DNA of 64,000 bases from Chitinophagaceae bacterium (GTDB lineage Bacteria; Bacteroidota; Bacteroidia; Chitinophagales; Chitinophagaceae): the NCBI GenBank assembly GCA_017853575.1, contig JAFMJI010000001.1:310001-374000 (forward strand). The letters run 5' to 3'. Under the pieces are notes generated by a model. That model did no database searches. It was not told the DNA's origin and was given only the letters and a program-made list of their open reading frames with translations. Of this stretch, positions 9,207 through 17,670 are shown piece by piece. Positions within the stretch are counted from its first letter, which is position 1. Each line of letters starts with the position of its first letter. A program made the translations under genes and the position numbers.

Positions 9207-9269
9207 TGCGACTTTTATCACATCTACTCAATAATAGAAGCCATACCTTGCAGACCATTCTTATAAAAG

Positions 9270-9704
9270 ATGAAAAATTCATACCTGTTCAGTGTATTAA
9301 ATAATAAATGCCCCCGCTGCCGCAAGGGAAATATTTTTAGTTCAAGCAATGCATATAAGTTAAAAGAAACTACCAAAATGAAGGAACGTTGTGATGTTTG
9401 CGGACAACCTACTGAAATAGAAGTTGGATTTTATTATGGCACTGGATATGTCAGTTATGCATTGTCGGTAGCTTTTAGCGTTGCCACATTTATTGCATGG
9501 TGGGTACTGATTGGGTTTTCTCTCGATGATACAAGATTTTTTTGGTGGATGGGAACCAATGCAGTGCTGATGATTGTTTTGCAACCGTTGTTCATGCGAC
9601 TTTCACGAAGTCTTTGGCTTTCTTGGTTTGTAAAATATGACAAGGAATGGAAAAACAACCCATTGGAATCCTTTGAAAGGATCGTTCCCAATCAAGAGGG
9701 ATAA
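9270..9704 (+). CDS. DUF983 family small membrane protein
   Basis: 144 residues with an N-terminal zinc-ribbon-like pair of motifs, NKCPRCRKGNIF near residue 12 and ERCDVCGQPTEIEVGFYYGT near residue 38. Two hydrophobic spans follow at roughly residues 56-78 and 86-105. This layout and the GxGYVSYAL sequence are those of the DUF983 family, found widely in Bacteroidota and Alphaproteobacteria, with no established function. It lies 63 bases after murF and 43 before the aldolase gene on the same strand, so it may share the murF transcript. The cysteines suggest metal binding; that is inference. Confidence 0.85.
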   Translation: MKNSYLFSVLNNKCPRCRKGNIFSSSNAYKLKETTKMKERCDVCGQPTEIEVGFYYGTGYVSYALSVAFSVATFIAWWVLIGFSLDDTRFFWWMGTNAVLMIVLQPLFMRLSRSLWLSWFVKYDKEWKNNPLESFERIVPNQEG

Positions 9705-9747
9705 GATGCTAAAAAGTCCGATATTTGCTGCTCTTAAACAATGATTT

Positions 9748-10812
9748 ATGGGAAAATACAGAGCAGGTGTATTACACGGTGAAGAATTAAAAGCGCTTTA
9801 TCAAGATGCTAAACAACATCAGTTTGCATTACCGGCTGTAAATACAACAGGCACAGATACCATCAATGCAACACTTGAAGCAGCAGCTGCTGTTAATTCT
9901 CCTGTGATTGTACAATTCTCCAATGGAGGAGCACAATTTATAGCAGGAAAAGGAATGCCCAATGATCAATTACAAGCCAATATTTCTGGGGCTATCTCAG
10001 GTGCATTACACATTCACAATGTTGCAAAATATTATGGTGTTCCTGTAGTACTTCATACAGACCATGCTGCAAAAAAATGGTTGCCATGGATCAGCGCATT
10101 GATTGATGCAGGAGAACAATACAAAAAAGAAAAAGGTCAGCCACTATTCAGTTCGCATATGCTCGACTTGAGTGAAGAACCCATTGAAGAAAATATTGAA
10201 ACATCTGTTCAGTTTTACAAACGCATGGCGCCATTAGGCATGGGAATTGAAATTGAATTAGGGGTTACAGGCGGTGAAGAAGATGGTGTTGACAATTCAG
10301 ATGTCGAAAACGATAAATTGTATACCCAGCCGCAACATGTTGCCTATGCATATGAACACCTGGGAAAAGTTGGCGAACTATTTACAGTTGCTGCTGCATT
10401 TGGAAATGTACACGGCGTTTACAGTCCTGGTAACGTTCAACTTCGTCCGGAGATTTTAAAGAATTCACAAGACTATATTCAAAAAGAATTCAAGACTGGA
10501 GAAAAACCAGTATTCTTTGTATTCCACGGTGGAAGCGGATCTCCGCAGCATCAAATCAGAGAAGCCATTAGTTATGGCGCCATCAAAATGAACATTGATA
10601 CGGATTTGCAGTGGGCATATTGGGAAGGCGTATTGAAAAATTATAAAAAGAATGAAGCCTATCTACAAGGACAATTAGGCAATCCGGAAGGAGCAGATAA
10701 ACCCAACAAAAAACATTACGATCCAAGGGTTTGGTTGAGAAAAGGTCAGGAAACATTTATTGCCCGCCTCAAAACAGCATTTGAAGATTTGAATTGCATT
10801 AACCGAAATTGA
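9748..10812 (+). CDS. fbaA: Class II fructose-bisphosphate aldolase
   Basis: Zinc-dependent aldolase that interconverts fructose 1,6-bisphosphate with dihydroxyacetone phosphate and glyceraldehyde 3-phosphate in glycolysis and gluconeogenesis. 354 residues, the size of the E. coli-type class IIA subgroup. The metal and catalytic segment VLHTDHAAKKWLPW is at about residues 101-114 (catalytic Asp105, zinc ligand His106), the second zinc region GVTGGEEDGVDNS is near 175, VFHGGSGSP near 260 and MNIDTDLQWAYW near 282. The stop codon at 10810-10812 abuts a repeat-derived hairpin that looks like its terminator. The gene is intact and ordinary. Confidence 0.95.
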   Translation: MGKYRAGVLHGEELKALYQDAKQHQFALPAVNTTGTDTINATLEAAAAVNSPVIVQFSNGGAQFIAGKGMPNDQLQANISGAISGALHIHNVAKYYGVPVVLHTDHAAKKWLPWISALIDAGEQYKKEKGQPLFSSHMLDLSEEPIEENIETSVQFYKRMAPLGMGIEIELGVTGGEEDGVDNSDVENDKLYTQPQHVAYAYEHLGKVGELFTVAAAFGNVHGVYSPGNVQLRPEILKNSQDYIQKEFKTGEKPVFFVFHGGSGSPQHQIREAISYGAIKMNIDTDLQWAYWEGVLKNYKKNEAYLQGQLGNPEGADKPNKKHYDPRVWLRKGQETFIARLKTAFEDLNCINRN

Positions 10813-10813
10813 C

Positions 10814-10852
10814 AGTTGACTGTTAACTGTTAACCGTCAACTATATTTTTTG
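10814..10852 (+). terminator. Repeat-derived hairpin terminator after the aldolase gene
   Basis: Fourteen-base arms at 10814-10827 and 10829-10842 pair with one mismatch around a single-base loop, both built from AGTTGAC and GTTAAC units, then ATATTTTTTG. It begins two bases past the aldolase stop and lies between convergent genes. The same sequence family occurs inside the altronate dehydratase frame at 11936-11964. Confidence 0.6.
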
Positions 10853-10858
10853 TAACGT

Positions 10859-12526
10859 TTACAAGGAAACTCCCCTCTTCCAGGGAATAAAATCATCTTG
10901 ATTGAGTTGTACTGACTTCGGAATTATTTCACCGCTTGCAGCTTTGATGCAGTATTCCAATATTTCTTCCCCCATTTCTTGAATGGTTGAAAGCCCTTCT
11001 ACAATTGGACCGCAATCGATATCAATAATATCAGGCATGCGTTGAGCGAGCTTTGTATTGGTGGATAGCTTAATGGTTGGACAAACGGGATTACCAGTTG
11101 GTGTGCCAAGTCCGGTAGTAAATAAAATCAACGTTGCTCCTGATGCAGCTTTACCTGTAGTCGCTTCTACATCATTTCCAGGAGTACAAACCAAATTTAA
11201 TCCGGCTTTGGTTGCAGGTTCTGTATAATCGAGTACATCTACAACTGGAGAGCCTCCTCCTTTTTTACATGCACCAGCACTTTTGATTGCATCTGTAATT
11301 AAACCATCACGAATATTGCCAGGGGAAGGATTTGCATGAAACCCAGAACCAACTTTTTCTGCTTGTGCACTGTATGCATCCATCAGATGAATGAATTTTT
11401 CAGCAGTTGCTTGATTGGTAGAACGATCAATTAATTCCTGTTCAGCCCCGCAGAGTTCTGGAAATTCAGCAAGCAATATTTTACCATGCAGCGCCACCAA
11501 CAAATCAGAAAAATATCCAACAGCAGGGTTGGCAGAAATTCCGCTGAAACCATCACTGCCGCCGCATTTCACGCCAACGGTTAATTTGTCTAAAGTAGCA
11601 GGTTTTCTTTCGAGTTGATTGATTTGAACCAATCCATCGAATGTTGATGAAATGGCATGTTTGATCAATTCTTCTTCTGACATTCCACCTTGTTGTTCAA
11701 AAACCAACAATGGTTTATCAAATGAAGGATTGCGTTTTTTAATAGCAGCTACAAAATCGTTGGATTGAAGATGTTGGCATCCAAGGCTGAGCACTGTAAC
11801 TCCACCAACGTTCGGATGATCTGCATATGCAGCAAGTAGGTTTTGAAGGATTTCAGAATCCTGTCTTGTACCCCCGCATCCTCCTTGGTGATTTAAAAAT
11901 TTGATGCCGTCAACATTTTTAAAAACTCTGTTGATAGTTGACGGTTGACGGTTAACTGTCAACTGTGTATCGTCAACTGTATTGCCTTGTCCCTTGTCCC
12001 TCGTCCCTCGTCCCTTGTATTGATTAACCAACCCTCTCGTAAACGAAACATATTTATCGGTTACTCCATATCCCAACTCATTTTGCATGGCTTCTCTGAT
12101 CACATCGAGGTTTCTGTTTTCACAAAAAACAGTTGGAATGAAGAGCCAATAATTTGCAGTACCCACTCGTCCATCATTTCGATGATAGCCCATGAATGTT
12201 TTGTGTTTCCATTTATCTACATTGGGAGGAGTCCATTTAAATTCAACTCCTTTATAAGCATACGGGTCAGCAGCATGATGAAGATTTTGGGTTGTCATCA
12301 ACCCACCGCGTTTCACTTCTTGTGTAACTTTTCCCACCAGTACACCATACATGATGATTTCGCTACCTGCAGAAAAATTGCTGGTATAAAACTTATGCTT
12401 TGCAGGAACATCTTCAATCAAAAGAAAATCTTCTCCATCAATAGAAATGATCTCATCTTTTTTAAGATCTCGCAATGCAACTACGACATTGTCTTTGGGG
12501 TGTATTTTAAGAGCAGAACGTTTCAT
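10859..12526 (-). CDS. uxaA: Altronate dehydratase (UxaA family)
   Basis: Predicted to dehydrate D-altronate to 2-keto-3-deoxygluconate in hexuronate (galacturonate) breakdown; UxaA-family enzymes use a metal centre. 555 residues from the ATG at 12524-12526. The small N-terminal SAF-like domain (about residues 1-95, IHPKDNVVVALRDL) is followed by the large catalytic region with GYHRNDGRVGTANYW, FLNHQGGCGGTRQDSE, KCGGSDGFSGISANPAVG and the C-terminal GNPVCPTIKLSTN. The frame can be extended upstream, but only through the tRNA-Ser gene, so that extension is rejected. Between the two conserved blocks, around residues 170-200, the protein is encoded by a short repeat rather than a normal linker. 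No other uronate genes are nearby, so the exact sugar acid is inferred. Confidence 0.88.
   Translation of the reverse strand: MKRSALKIHPKDNVVVALRDLKKDEIISIDGEDFLLIEDVPAKHKFYTSNFSAGSEIIMYGVLVGKVTQEVKRGGLMTTQNLHHAADPYAYKGVEFKWTPPNVDKWKHKTFMGYHRNDGRVGTANYWLFIPTVFCENRNLDVIREAMQNELGYGVTDKYVSFTRGLVNQYKGRGTRDKGQGNTVDDTQLTVNRQPSTINRVFKNVDGIKFLNHQGGCGGTRQDSEILQNLLAAYADHPNVGGVTVLSLGCQHLQSNDFVAAIKKRNPSFDKPLLVFEQQGGMSEEELIKHAISSTFDGLVQINQLERKPATLDKLTVGVKCGGSDGFSGISANPAVGYFSDLLVALHGKILLAEFPELCGAEQELIDRSTNQATAEKFIHLMDAYSAQAEKVGSGFHANPSPGNIRDGLITDAIKSAGACKKGGGSPVVDVLDYTEPATKAGLNLVCTPGNDVEATTGKAASGATLILFTTGLGTPTGNPVCPTIKLSTNTKLAQRMPDIIDIDCGPIVEGLSTIQEMGEEILEYCIKAASGEIIPKSVQLNQDDFIPWKRGVSL
11936..12019. repeat. 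Short repeat cluster inside the altronate dehydratase gene
   Basis: Bases 11936-11964 form an imperfect inverted repeat of AGTTGAC/GTTAAC/GTCAACT units, closely similar to the hairpin at 10814-10842. A further TCGTCAACTG unit lies at 11970-11979, and 11985-12019 is five tandem copies of a seven-base CCYYGTC unit (the last ends in A). All of it is translated in frame as a hydrophilic linker on the minus strand. Confidence 0.8.
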
Positions 12527-12548
12527 GGTAGGCAAACAATTATAGCAG

Positions 12549-12636
12549 CGGAGACTGAGGGATTCGAACCCTCGATACCCTTTAGAGGTATACACACTTT
12601 CCAGGCGTGCTCCTTCAACCACTCGGACAAGTCTCC
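12549..12636 (-). tRNA. tRNA-Ser (anticodon GGA)
   Basis: An 88-base class II tRNA on the minus strand. The seven-base acceptor stem GGAGACT pairs with AGTCTCC, the discriminator is G as expected for serine, the anticodon loop CTGGAAA gives GGA, a long variable arm follows (TATACCTCTAAAGGGTATC), and the T arm has GGTTCGAATCC. CCA is not encoded. It lies 22 bases before the uxaA start on the same strand and 30 bases after tatD. Confidence 0.97.
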
Positions 12637-12666
12637 TAAGAAGGATTGCAAAAATACCTCTTTCCC

Positions 12667-13428
12667 TTAGAAGCTAAATATTTTTTTCGCATTGTTGGAG
12701 GTGGTCACAATCACTTCCTGCATCTCTATATTTTTTAGGGATGCAATTTTTTCTGCTACAAGTTCAATGTATGCTGGCTCATTGCGTTTGCCACGATGCG
12801 GAACAGGCGCCAAATAGGGTGCATCCGTTTCTAACACTATATTTTCTAATGGTAATATTTCAATCAACTTTGCCAAGCCTGCATTCTTATAAGTAACCAC
12901 CCCTCCAATACCCAACATCCATCCCATATCAATGATTTTTCTCGCCTGCCGCTCATCACCACCAAAACAATGAAAAATACCTTTGAGGCCAACATCATTT
13001 TTTTTCTCTAGTATGTTTATACACTCATCCATCGAACTTCGCGAATGAATGACTATAGGCAACTGATGCTGCTTTGCCAACGCAATCTGTTGCTCAAATG
13101 CATCTATTTGCTGATCTTTCCATTGAGTTGAATGATAAAAATCAAGTCCGATTTCACCCACTGCATAAAATTTTTCCTTCATCAACCACTCTGCTACTAG
13201 CTTCAATTCATCTTCATAGTTCTCATCAACCGAGCATGGATGTAAACCCATCATAGGAAGACAATAACCAGATGTTTCCCTCGAGAAATTCATCATCATG
13301 TCATGTGTTTCAGAATCAATAGCCGGAAGAAAGATGCGCTCAATCCCTATAGCCTTAGAACGCTCCAGCACCAAGGATCTATCCTCCTCAAATTCAATAG
13401 CATAAAGGTGACTATGGGTATCGATCAT
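12667..13428 (-). CDS. tatD: TatD family metal-dependent hydrolase (DNase)
   Basis: Predicted cytoplasmic metal-dependent 3'-5' nuclease of the amidohydrolase fold, associated with repair or turnover of DNA and RNA ends. 253 residues, typical length. Metal-binding motifs are visible: DTHSHLY at residues 3-9, the AVGEIGLDFYHS stretch near 92 with its Glu, VIHSRSS near 126, GIFHCFGGD near 150 and ETDAPYLAPVPHRGKRNEP near 198. It is encoded upstream of the tRNA-Ser on the same strand. The family has several paralogues, so substrate cannot be fixed from sequence. Confidence 0.92.
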   Translation of the reverse strand: MIDTHSHLYAIEFEEDRSLVLERSKAIGIERIFLPAIDSETHDMMMNFSRETSGYCLPMMGLHPCSVDENYEDELKLVAEWLMKEKFYAVGEIGLDFYHSTQWKDQQIDAFEQQIALAKQHQLPIVIHSRSSMDECINILEKKNDVGLKGIFHCFGGDERQARKIIDMGWMLGIGGVVTYKNAGLAKLIEILPLENIVLETDAPYLAPVPHRGKRNEPAYIELVAEKIASLKNIEMQEVIVTTSNNAKKIFSF

Positions 13429-13523
13429 AAAAATATTTAAAAAGTTTTTTGGGTTTATTTTTTAAAAATGTCCATAACTTTCACATAGTTTTCATAGGGT
13501 ACGGATTAAACGGGTCAGCGTTT

Positions 13524-14159
13524 TTACGCAGACCCTTTTTGATATTCAATCGCCCCAAATCGAAGCCCTTTTTTTGTTGCTTCTTTCAATAATTCTTCCA
13601 ACGCATATAACATTCTTCCTTCCGCTTTTTCTGAATCATGGAACAACACAATGGCACCTGGTTTTATATTCTCAACCACCCGCATGGCACATTGCTCTTT
13701 CGTAATATGCTGATCATAATCTGCTGATAAGACTGTCCACATGATCAACTCATATCCCTTTTCACGCAGAGCAGATGCCTGCGAAAACTTCAATCTCCCA
13801 TATGGCGGACGAAATAGATTTGAATGAATCAAACTACTTGCTTTCGTCACATCATCAATATAGATTTGATTGTTTGACTTCCATCCATTCAAATGATGAA
13901 AAGAGTGGTTTCCTATGGAATGTCCGGCTACTTGAATCGACTTAAATACATCCGGATATTTTTCTACATTTTTACCAAGACAAAAAAAAGTTGCCTTTGC
14001 ATTGTACTGTTTCAAAAGTGCCAGCACTTTGGGTGTAATGGTTGGATGTGGACCATCATCAAAACTGAGATAAAGAATTTTTTCATCAACAGGCAATGAC
14101 CATGTTCTGTTGGGGTAAAGCATTCTCAACCATCGAGGGACAACTACAGGGAGATTCAT
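13524..14159 (-). CDS. Polysaccharide deacetylase family protein
   Basis: A NodB-homology deacetylase of 211 residues, expected to remove N-acetyl groups from a glycan such as peptidoglycan or another GlcNAc polymer. The family motifs are intact: LSFDDGPHP with Asp34-Asp35, GNHSFHH with the metal-binding His85 and His89, FRPPYGR near residue 113 and IVLFHDSEKA near 170. There is no obvious N-terminal signal peptide; the first 20 residues (VVPRWLRMLYPNRTW) could be a membrane-associated segment. It overlaps engB by four bases (ATGA), so the two are translationally coupled. Substrate is not determinable here. Confidence 0.88.
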   Translation of the reverse strand: MNLPVVVPRWLRMLYPNRTWSLPVDEKILYLSFDDGPHPTITPKVLALLKQYNAKATFFCLGKNVEKYPDVFKSIQVAGHSIGNHSFHHLNGWKSNNQIYIDDVTKASSLIHSNLFRPPYGRLKFSQASALREKGYELIMWTVLSADYDQHITKEQCAMRVVENIKPGAIVLFHDSEKAEGRMLYALEELLKEATKKGLRFGAIEYQKGSA

Positions 14160-14806
14160 TTTTTAATGGTTGAATGATCTGCAAAGTAAGTTTGATTCAT
14201 TTCCTGAATCATATGATGTATATACTTTCCTCCAGTTCTTTTTTCTGCACTTGTTACAAAAATTGGAGGCAATTCAGTCCACCACTTTTGAAGTGCATCA
14301 CCAAAAGCTTTCACATGAGCACTGACTACTTTCTGAGTTTCCTTATCAGATTTTGTAAATACAATTGAAAATGGAATCTTCCATTCGCCCAGACGATTGA
14401 TAAATTTCAGATCAATTTCCTGAGGGGTATGTCGTGCATCCACCAATACAAAAAGATTCATCAAATTTTCTCTTGTTTTGATATATCCATCAATCATCTT
14501 CTCCCAATTTTTCCGCTGTGACGCAGACACCTTGGCAAATCCATAACCAGGTAGATCTACCAAATACCATTTCTCCAGCACCGCTCCTTCCTTCTCTTTG
14601 CTTTGGATAGAAAAATGATTGATCAATTGCGTTTTGCCTGGTGTGGCAGATACTTTTGCCAGCTGCTTCATTCCCGTCAACATATTGATTAAAGATGATT
14701 TACCAACATTGCTTCTCCCAATAAATGCATATTCCGGACGGTCGGCATTTGGACAATCTTCCACCTTTGGACTGCTAATTATATATTCCGCTTTTTGGAT
14801 GATCAT
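14156..14806 (-). CDS. engB: Ribosome biogenesis GTP-binding protein EngB/YsxC
   Basis: Essential small GTPase that helps assemble the large ribosomal subunit. 216 residues with the full set of G motifs: G1 GRSNVGKSS at 30-38, G2-region ATPGKTQ, G3 DLPGYGFA near 89, G4 TKSD near 152 and the SAEKRTGG G5 region near 190. The extra C-terminal helix is present. The ATG at 14804-14806 faces menG divergently across 63 bases. It is followed by the deacetylase with an ATGA overlap. Confidence 0.95.
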   Translation of the reverse strand: MIIQKAEYIISSPKVEDCPNADRPEYAFIGRSNVGKSSLINMLTGMKQLAKVSATPGKTQLINHFSIQSKEKEGAVLEKWYLVDLPGYGFAKVSASQRKNWEKMIDGYIKTRENLMNLFVLVDARHTPQEIDLKFINRLGEWKIPFSIVFTKSDKETQKVVSAHVKAFGDALQKWWTELPPIFVTSAEKRTGGKYIHHMIQEMNQTYFADHSTIKK

Positions 14807-14856
14807 GTTGGAAGGATATTTACCATTCTGTTAAGAGGCCTTGAATCGATTTTAAG

Positions 14857-14864
14857 TACTTTTG
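14857..14864 (+). promoter_or_regulatory. Putative -7 element for menG
   Basis: TACTTTTG matches the TAnnTTTG consensus exactly and ends five bases before the menG ATG, so the mRNA would have almost no leader. No -33 TTTG is found at the usual spacing, so support is partial. Confidence 0.35.
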
Positions 14865-14869
14865 TCGGG

Positions 14870-15613
14870 ATGGGAAATTACGCACACGACAGGATTGTAC
14901 CTGATCAGGCTTCAAATTTACCGAAAAAAGAACAGGTGGCTCGTATGTTCAATGAAATCGCACACCGATACGATTTTCTGAACAGATTTTTGTCGGCCGG
15001 CATCGATATCGGATGGAGAAAAAAAGCATTGAACATGCTTAAAAAAGATGCGCCCCAAACAATGTTGGATGTTGCAACCGGAACCGCAGACCTGGCCATC
15101 ATGTCGGCTAACATATTGGCTCCCAAAGAAATCATTGGAATTGATATCTCTGAAGGTATGCTGGCGTATGGAAAGATAAAAATTGAACAACTTGGGTTGA
15201 ACGATTGTATTCATCTTCAAACGGGCGACAGCGAAGCATTGGATTTTCCAAATGATCGATTCGATGCTGTGACTGTTTCATTTGGCGTTAGAAATTTTCA
15301 GCATCTTGAAAAGGGACTTTCAGAAATTTTAAGGGTCTTGAAACCTGAAGGCAAATTATTGATACTTGAATTTTCTAAACCTAGCGCTCCCATCATCAAA
15401 CAATTCTATCAACTGTATATGGATGTGATTACTCCAAGCATTGGTGGATTGTTTTCAAAAAGTAAAAAAGCGTATCAATACCTCAATGATTCTGTTCAAC
15501 AATTCCCCGAAGGGAAGGATCTTGTGCATGTGATGGAAAAAGTTGGCTTCACACAAACCATTTTCAAACGTCTGAGTTTCGGTATATGCACCATTTACAT
15601 TGGAAAAAAATAA
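14870..15613 (+). CDS. menG: Demethylmenaquinone methyltransferase (UbiE/MenG)
   Basis: SAM-dependent C-methyltransferase for the last step of menaquinone synthesis; Bacteroidota generally use menaquinone, so the MenG role is preferred to ubiquinone. The ATG at 14870 gives 247 residues opening MGNYAHDRIVPDQ; an earlier in-frame ATG at 14795 would overlap engB and lacks conservation. Family signatures: VARMFNEIAHRYDFLNRFLS near residues 23-42, SAM-binding LDVATGTADLA at 66-76, VSFGVRNFQHLEKGLSEI near 140 and LILEFSKP near 165. Its 3' end overlaps porT by 28 bases, so the two are coupled. Confidence 0.95.
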   Translation: MGNYAHDRIVPDQASNLPKKEQVARMFNEIAHRYDFLNRFLSAGIDIGWRKKALNMLKKDAPQTMLDVATGTADLAIMSANILAPKEIIGIDISEGMLAYGKIKIEQLGLNDCIHLQTGDSEALDFPNDRFDAVTVSFGVRNFQHLEKGLSEILRVLKPEGKLLILEFSKPSAPIIKQFYQLYMDVITPSIGGLFSKSKKAYQYLNDSVQQFPEGKDLVHVMEKVGFTQTIFKRLSFGICTIYIGKK

Positions 15614-16317
15614 TATTGTTTGCCACTCTCTTCATTACCCTGAAGGGAATGACTCAACATGCAGTAGAAATGAATCTACCTGACCATGATGTGAAACCAT
15701 ATTATTTCGGCATCATGTTGGGATATAATACATCTCATTACAACATATCACATCATCCAAATTTTCTCGACCCCACCATCAACAAAAGAATTTCAGATGT
15801 TGAATCAGGAAATACCGGAAGAATACATTTGGGTATCATGGCAAATTATCAGTTATCCAAAAAATTTGATCTCCGCTTCTACCCATTAAACCTGGTATTC
15901 AGCGAGAAAAAACTCGACTACCTGATGAAGGACAATTCCGTTGAAAACCAAAGAGCTGAATCAATTGTAATGAGTTTTCCTTTACAGGTAAGACTCAAAA
16001 GCGATCGTATCAATAACTTTAGGGTTTATACTTTGGCAGGAGCCAAATACGATTTTGATTTGGCCAGCAATGCTGGCTCAAGGAACACCGACAATATGCT
16101 AAAAATCAAAAAAAATGATTACGGCATTGAAGGAGGAATAGGATTTCAGTTTTTCATGCCCTATTTCATTCTTTCACCGGAAATTAAATTCAGTTATGGT
16201 TTATCCAATGTTCATGCACGAGACACTGAATTAATTTTTTCGAATGTTGTTAATAGAATGAATACCAGAATGCTCATGTTCTCCCTTCATTTTGAAGGAG
16301 GTGGTTTGGGCAAATAA
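15586..16317 (+). CDS. porT: Type IX secretion protein PorT (SprT)
   Basis: PorT is an outer-membrane beta-barrel protein required for type IX secretion; its precise role is unsettled. 243 residues with a signal peptide (KKIILFATLFITLKGMTQ) and then alternating amphipathic strands, including YYFGIMLGYNTSHYNI, LGIMANYQLSKKFDLRFYP and YGIEGGIGFQFFMPYFILSPEIKFSYGL, as in PorT-family barrels. The start ATG at 15586 lies inside the 3' end of menG. The ubiE/menG-porT pairing is one I recall from other Bacteroidota and supports the PorT call over a generic barrel. Confidence 0.83.
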   Translation: MHHLHWKKIILFATLFITLKGMTQHAVEMNLPDHDVKPYYFGIMLGYNTSHYNISHHPNFLDPTINKRISDVESGNTGRIHLGIMANYQLSKKFDLRFYPLNLVFSEKKLDYLMKDNSVENQRAESIVMSFPLQVRLKSDRINNFRVYTLAGAKYDFDLASNAGSRNTDNMLKIKKNDYGIEGGIGFQFFMPYFILSPEIKFSYGLSNVHARDTELIFSNVVNRMNTRMLMFSLHFEGGGLGK

Positions 16318-16327
16318 ATATATCAAT

Positions 16328-17668
16328 ATGGCTTCCACAATCATCAAGAACACAAAAATTGTAAACGAAGGAAAAATAATTGAAGGTGATATCCTCATCA
16401 AGGATCAAAGAATTGAAAAATTTGGAGGCATCATCAATCATCCACACACCAAAGAAATCAATGGAGAAGGAAAATATCTTTTACCGGGTGTGATTGATGA
16501 TCAGGTGCATTTCAGGGAACCCGGACTAACACATAAGGCCAATATTCACACAGAATCATGCGCTGCAGTGGCAGGTGGTACAACCAGTTTTATGGAGATG
16601 CCCAATACCAAGCCAGCTGCACTTACACAAGAACTGTTGGAAGAAAAATACCAGATTGCCGCGAACAGCTCTCCTGCCAATTATTCTTTCTTCATGGGTA
16701 CTTCCAATGAGAATACCGATGAAGTTTTAAAAACAAATGAAAAGAAAAATCAGATCTGCGGCATTAAAATATTCATGGGATCATCAACAGGAAACATGCT
16801 GGTAGACAACGTTTTAACATTGGATAAAGTTTTCAAAGAGTCAGAAGTATTGATTGCAACTCATTGTGAAGATGAACGAATTATCAAAGCAAATCTTGAA
16901 AAAATAAAAGCAAGCAGATCTCAACTTACAATTGCTGATCACCCGATTATTCGTGATACCGATGCATGCTTTGAATCCTCTTTTTTTGCGGTGCAACTTG
17001 CAAAAAAATACAATACCAGATTGCATATTTTACACATTTCAACTGCGAAAGAATTGCAGCTTTTTTCAAACATGCTCCCTTTAAATGAAAAAAGAATTAC
17101 CTCAGAAGTATGCGTTCACCACTTGCATTTTACGGCAGATGATTACGCAAAACTTGGAAATAAAATAAAATGTAACCCGGCAATTAAATCCTCAGAAAAC
17201 AAAATCGCCCTTTGGGAAGCACTCTTAGATGATCGCCTTGATATCATCGCTACTGACCATGCACCCCATACAATCCAGGAAAAAGAAGAAGCATACGAAC
17301 ATGCACATGCAGGTTTACCTCTGGTTCAACACAGTTTGCAATTGATGTTATACTACCATCAACAAGGAAAAATTTCTATAGAAAAAATCGCTGAAAAAAT
17401 GTCACATGCTCCCGCAACCTGTTTTCAAATAGCAGAACGAGGTTATATACGCGAGAGTTATTTTGCAGACCTCGTGATGGTTGATCTTAACAAGCCTGAA
17501 ACAGTTAAAAAAGAGAACCTCAGGTATAAATGTGGATGGAGTCCGCTGGAAGGATTTACAATGCCAGCGAGCATTGATAAAACATTTGTAAATGGTGATG
17601 TTGTATTTGAAAACGGTACGGTCTATTCAGAGAAAAGAGGAATGCGTCTGCAGTTCAACCGAAACTAA
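16328..17668 (+). CDS. pyrC: Dihydroorotase, class I type
   Basis: Predicted to cyclise carbamoyl-aspartate to dihydroorotate in pyrimidine synthesis. The ATG at 16328 gives 446 residues, the length of class I enzymes; an earlier GTG-type start would overlap porT. Most metal-site residues are present: the carboxylated Lys region GIKIFMGSSTGNML near residue 144, ATHCEDE near 177, LHILHISTAKE near 236 and the Asp in IATDHAPHT near 308. The N-terminal HxH motif is altered: DDQVHFREPG has Gln59 where the first His is expected, with His61 kept. It starts ten bases after porT and is followed after two bases by the MutS-related gene. Confidence 0.88.
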   Translation: MASTIIKNTKIVNEGKIIEGDILIKDQRIEKFGGIINHPHTKEINGEGKYLLPGVIDDQVHFREPGLTHKANIHTESCAAVAGGTTSFMEMPNTKPAALTQELLEEKYQIAANSSPANYSFFMGTSNENTDEVLKTNEKKNQICGIKIFMGSSTGNMLVDNVLTLDKVFKESEVLIATHCEDERIIKANLEKIKASRSQLTIADHPIIRDTDACFESSFFAVQLAKKYNTRLHILHISTAKELQLFSNMLPLNEKRITSEVCVHHLHFTADDYAKLGNKIKCNPAIKSSENKIALWEALLDDRLDIIATDHAPHTIQEKEEAYEHAHAGLPLVQHSLQLMLYYHQQGKISIEKIAEKMSHAPATCFQIAERGYIRESYFADLVMVDLNKPETVKKENLRYKCGWSPLEGFTMPASIDKTFVNGDVVFENGTVYSEKRGMRLQFNRN

Positions 17669-17670
17669 TC

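Noticed and set aside
11985-12019. Five tandem seven-mers as a possible CRISPR
   Set aside because: Units are 7 bases with no spacers and no cas genes; it is a simple tandem repeat within a gene.
12527-12622. Upstream extension of the altronate dehydratase frame
   Set aside because: The extra 32 codons are the tRNA-Ser sequence read as protein; the ATG at 12524-12526 starts the conserved domain.
12549-12636. tRNA-Ser as an integration site
   Set aside because: No integrase, no direct repeat of the tRNA end and no foreign-looking genes beside it.
11945-12670. Plus-strand 241-codon frame
   Set aside because: It is antisense to the conserved altronate dehydratase and runs through the tRNA-Ser gene; its peptide shows no domain.
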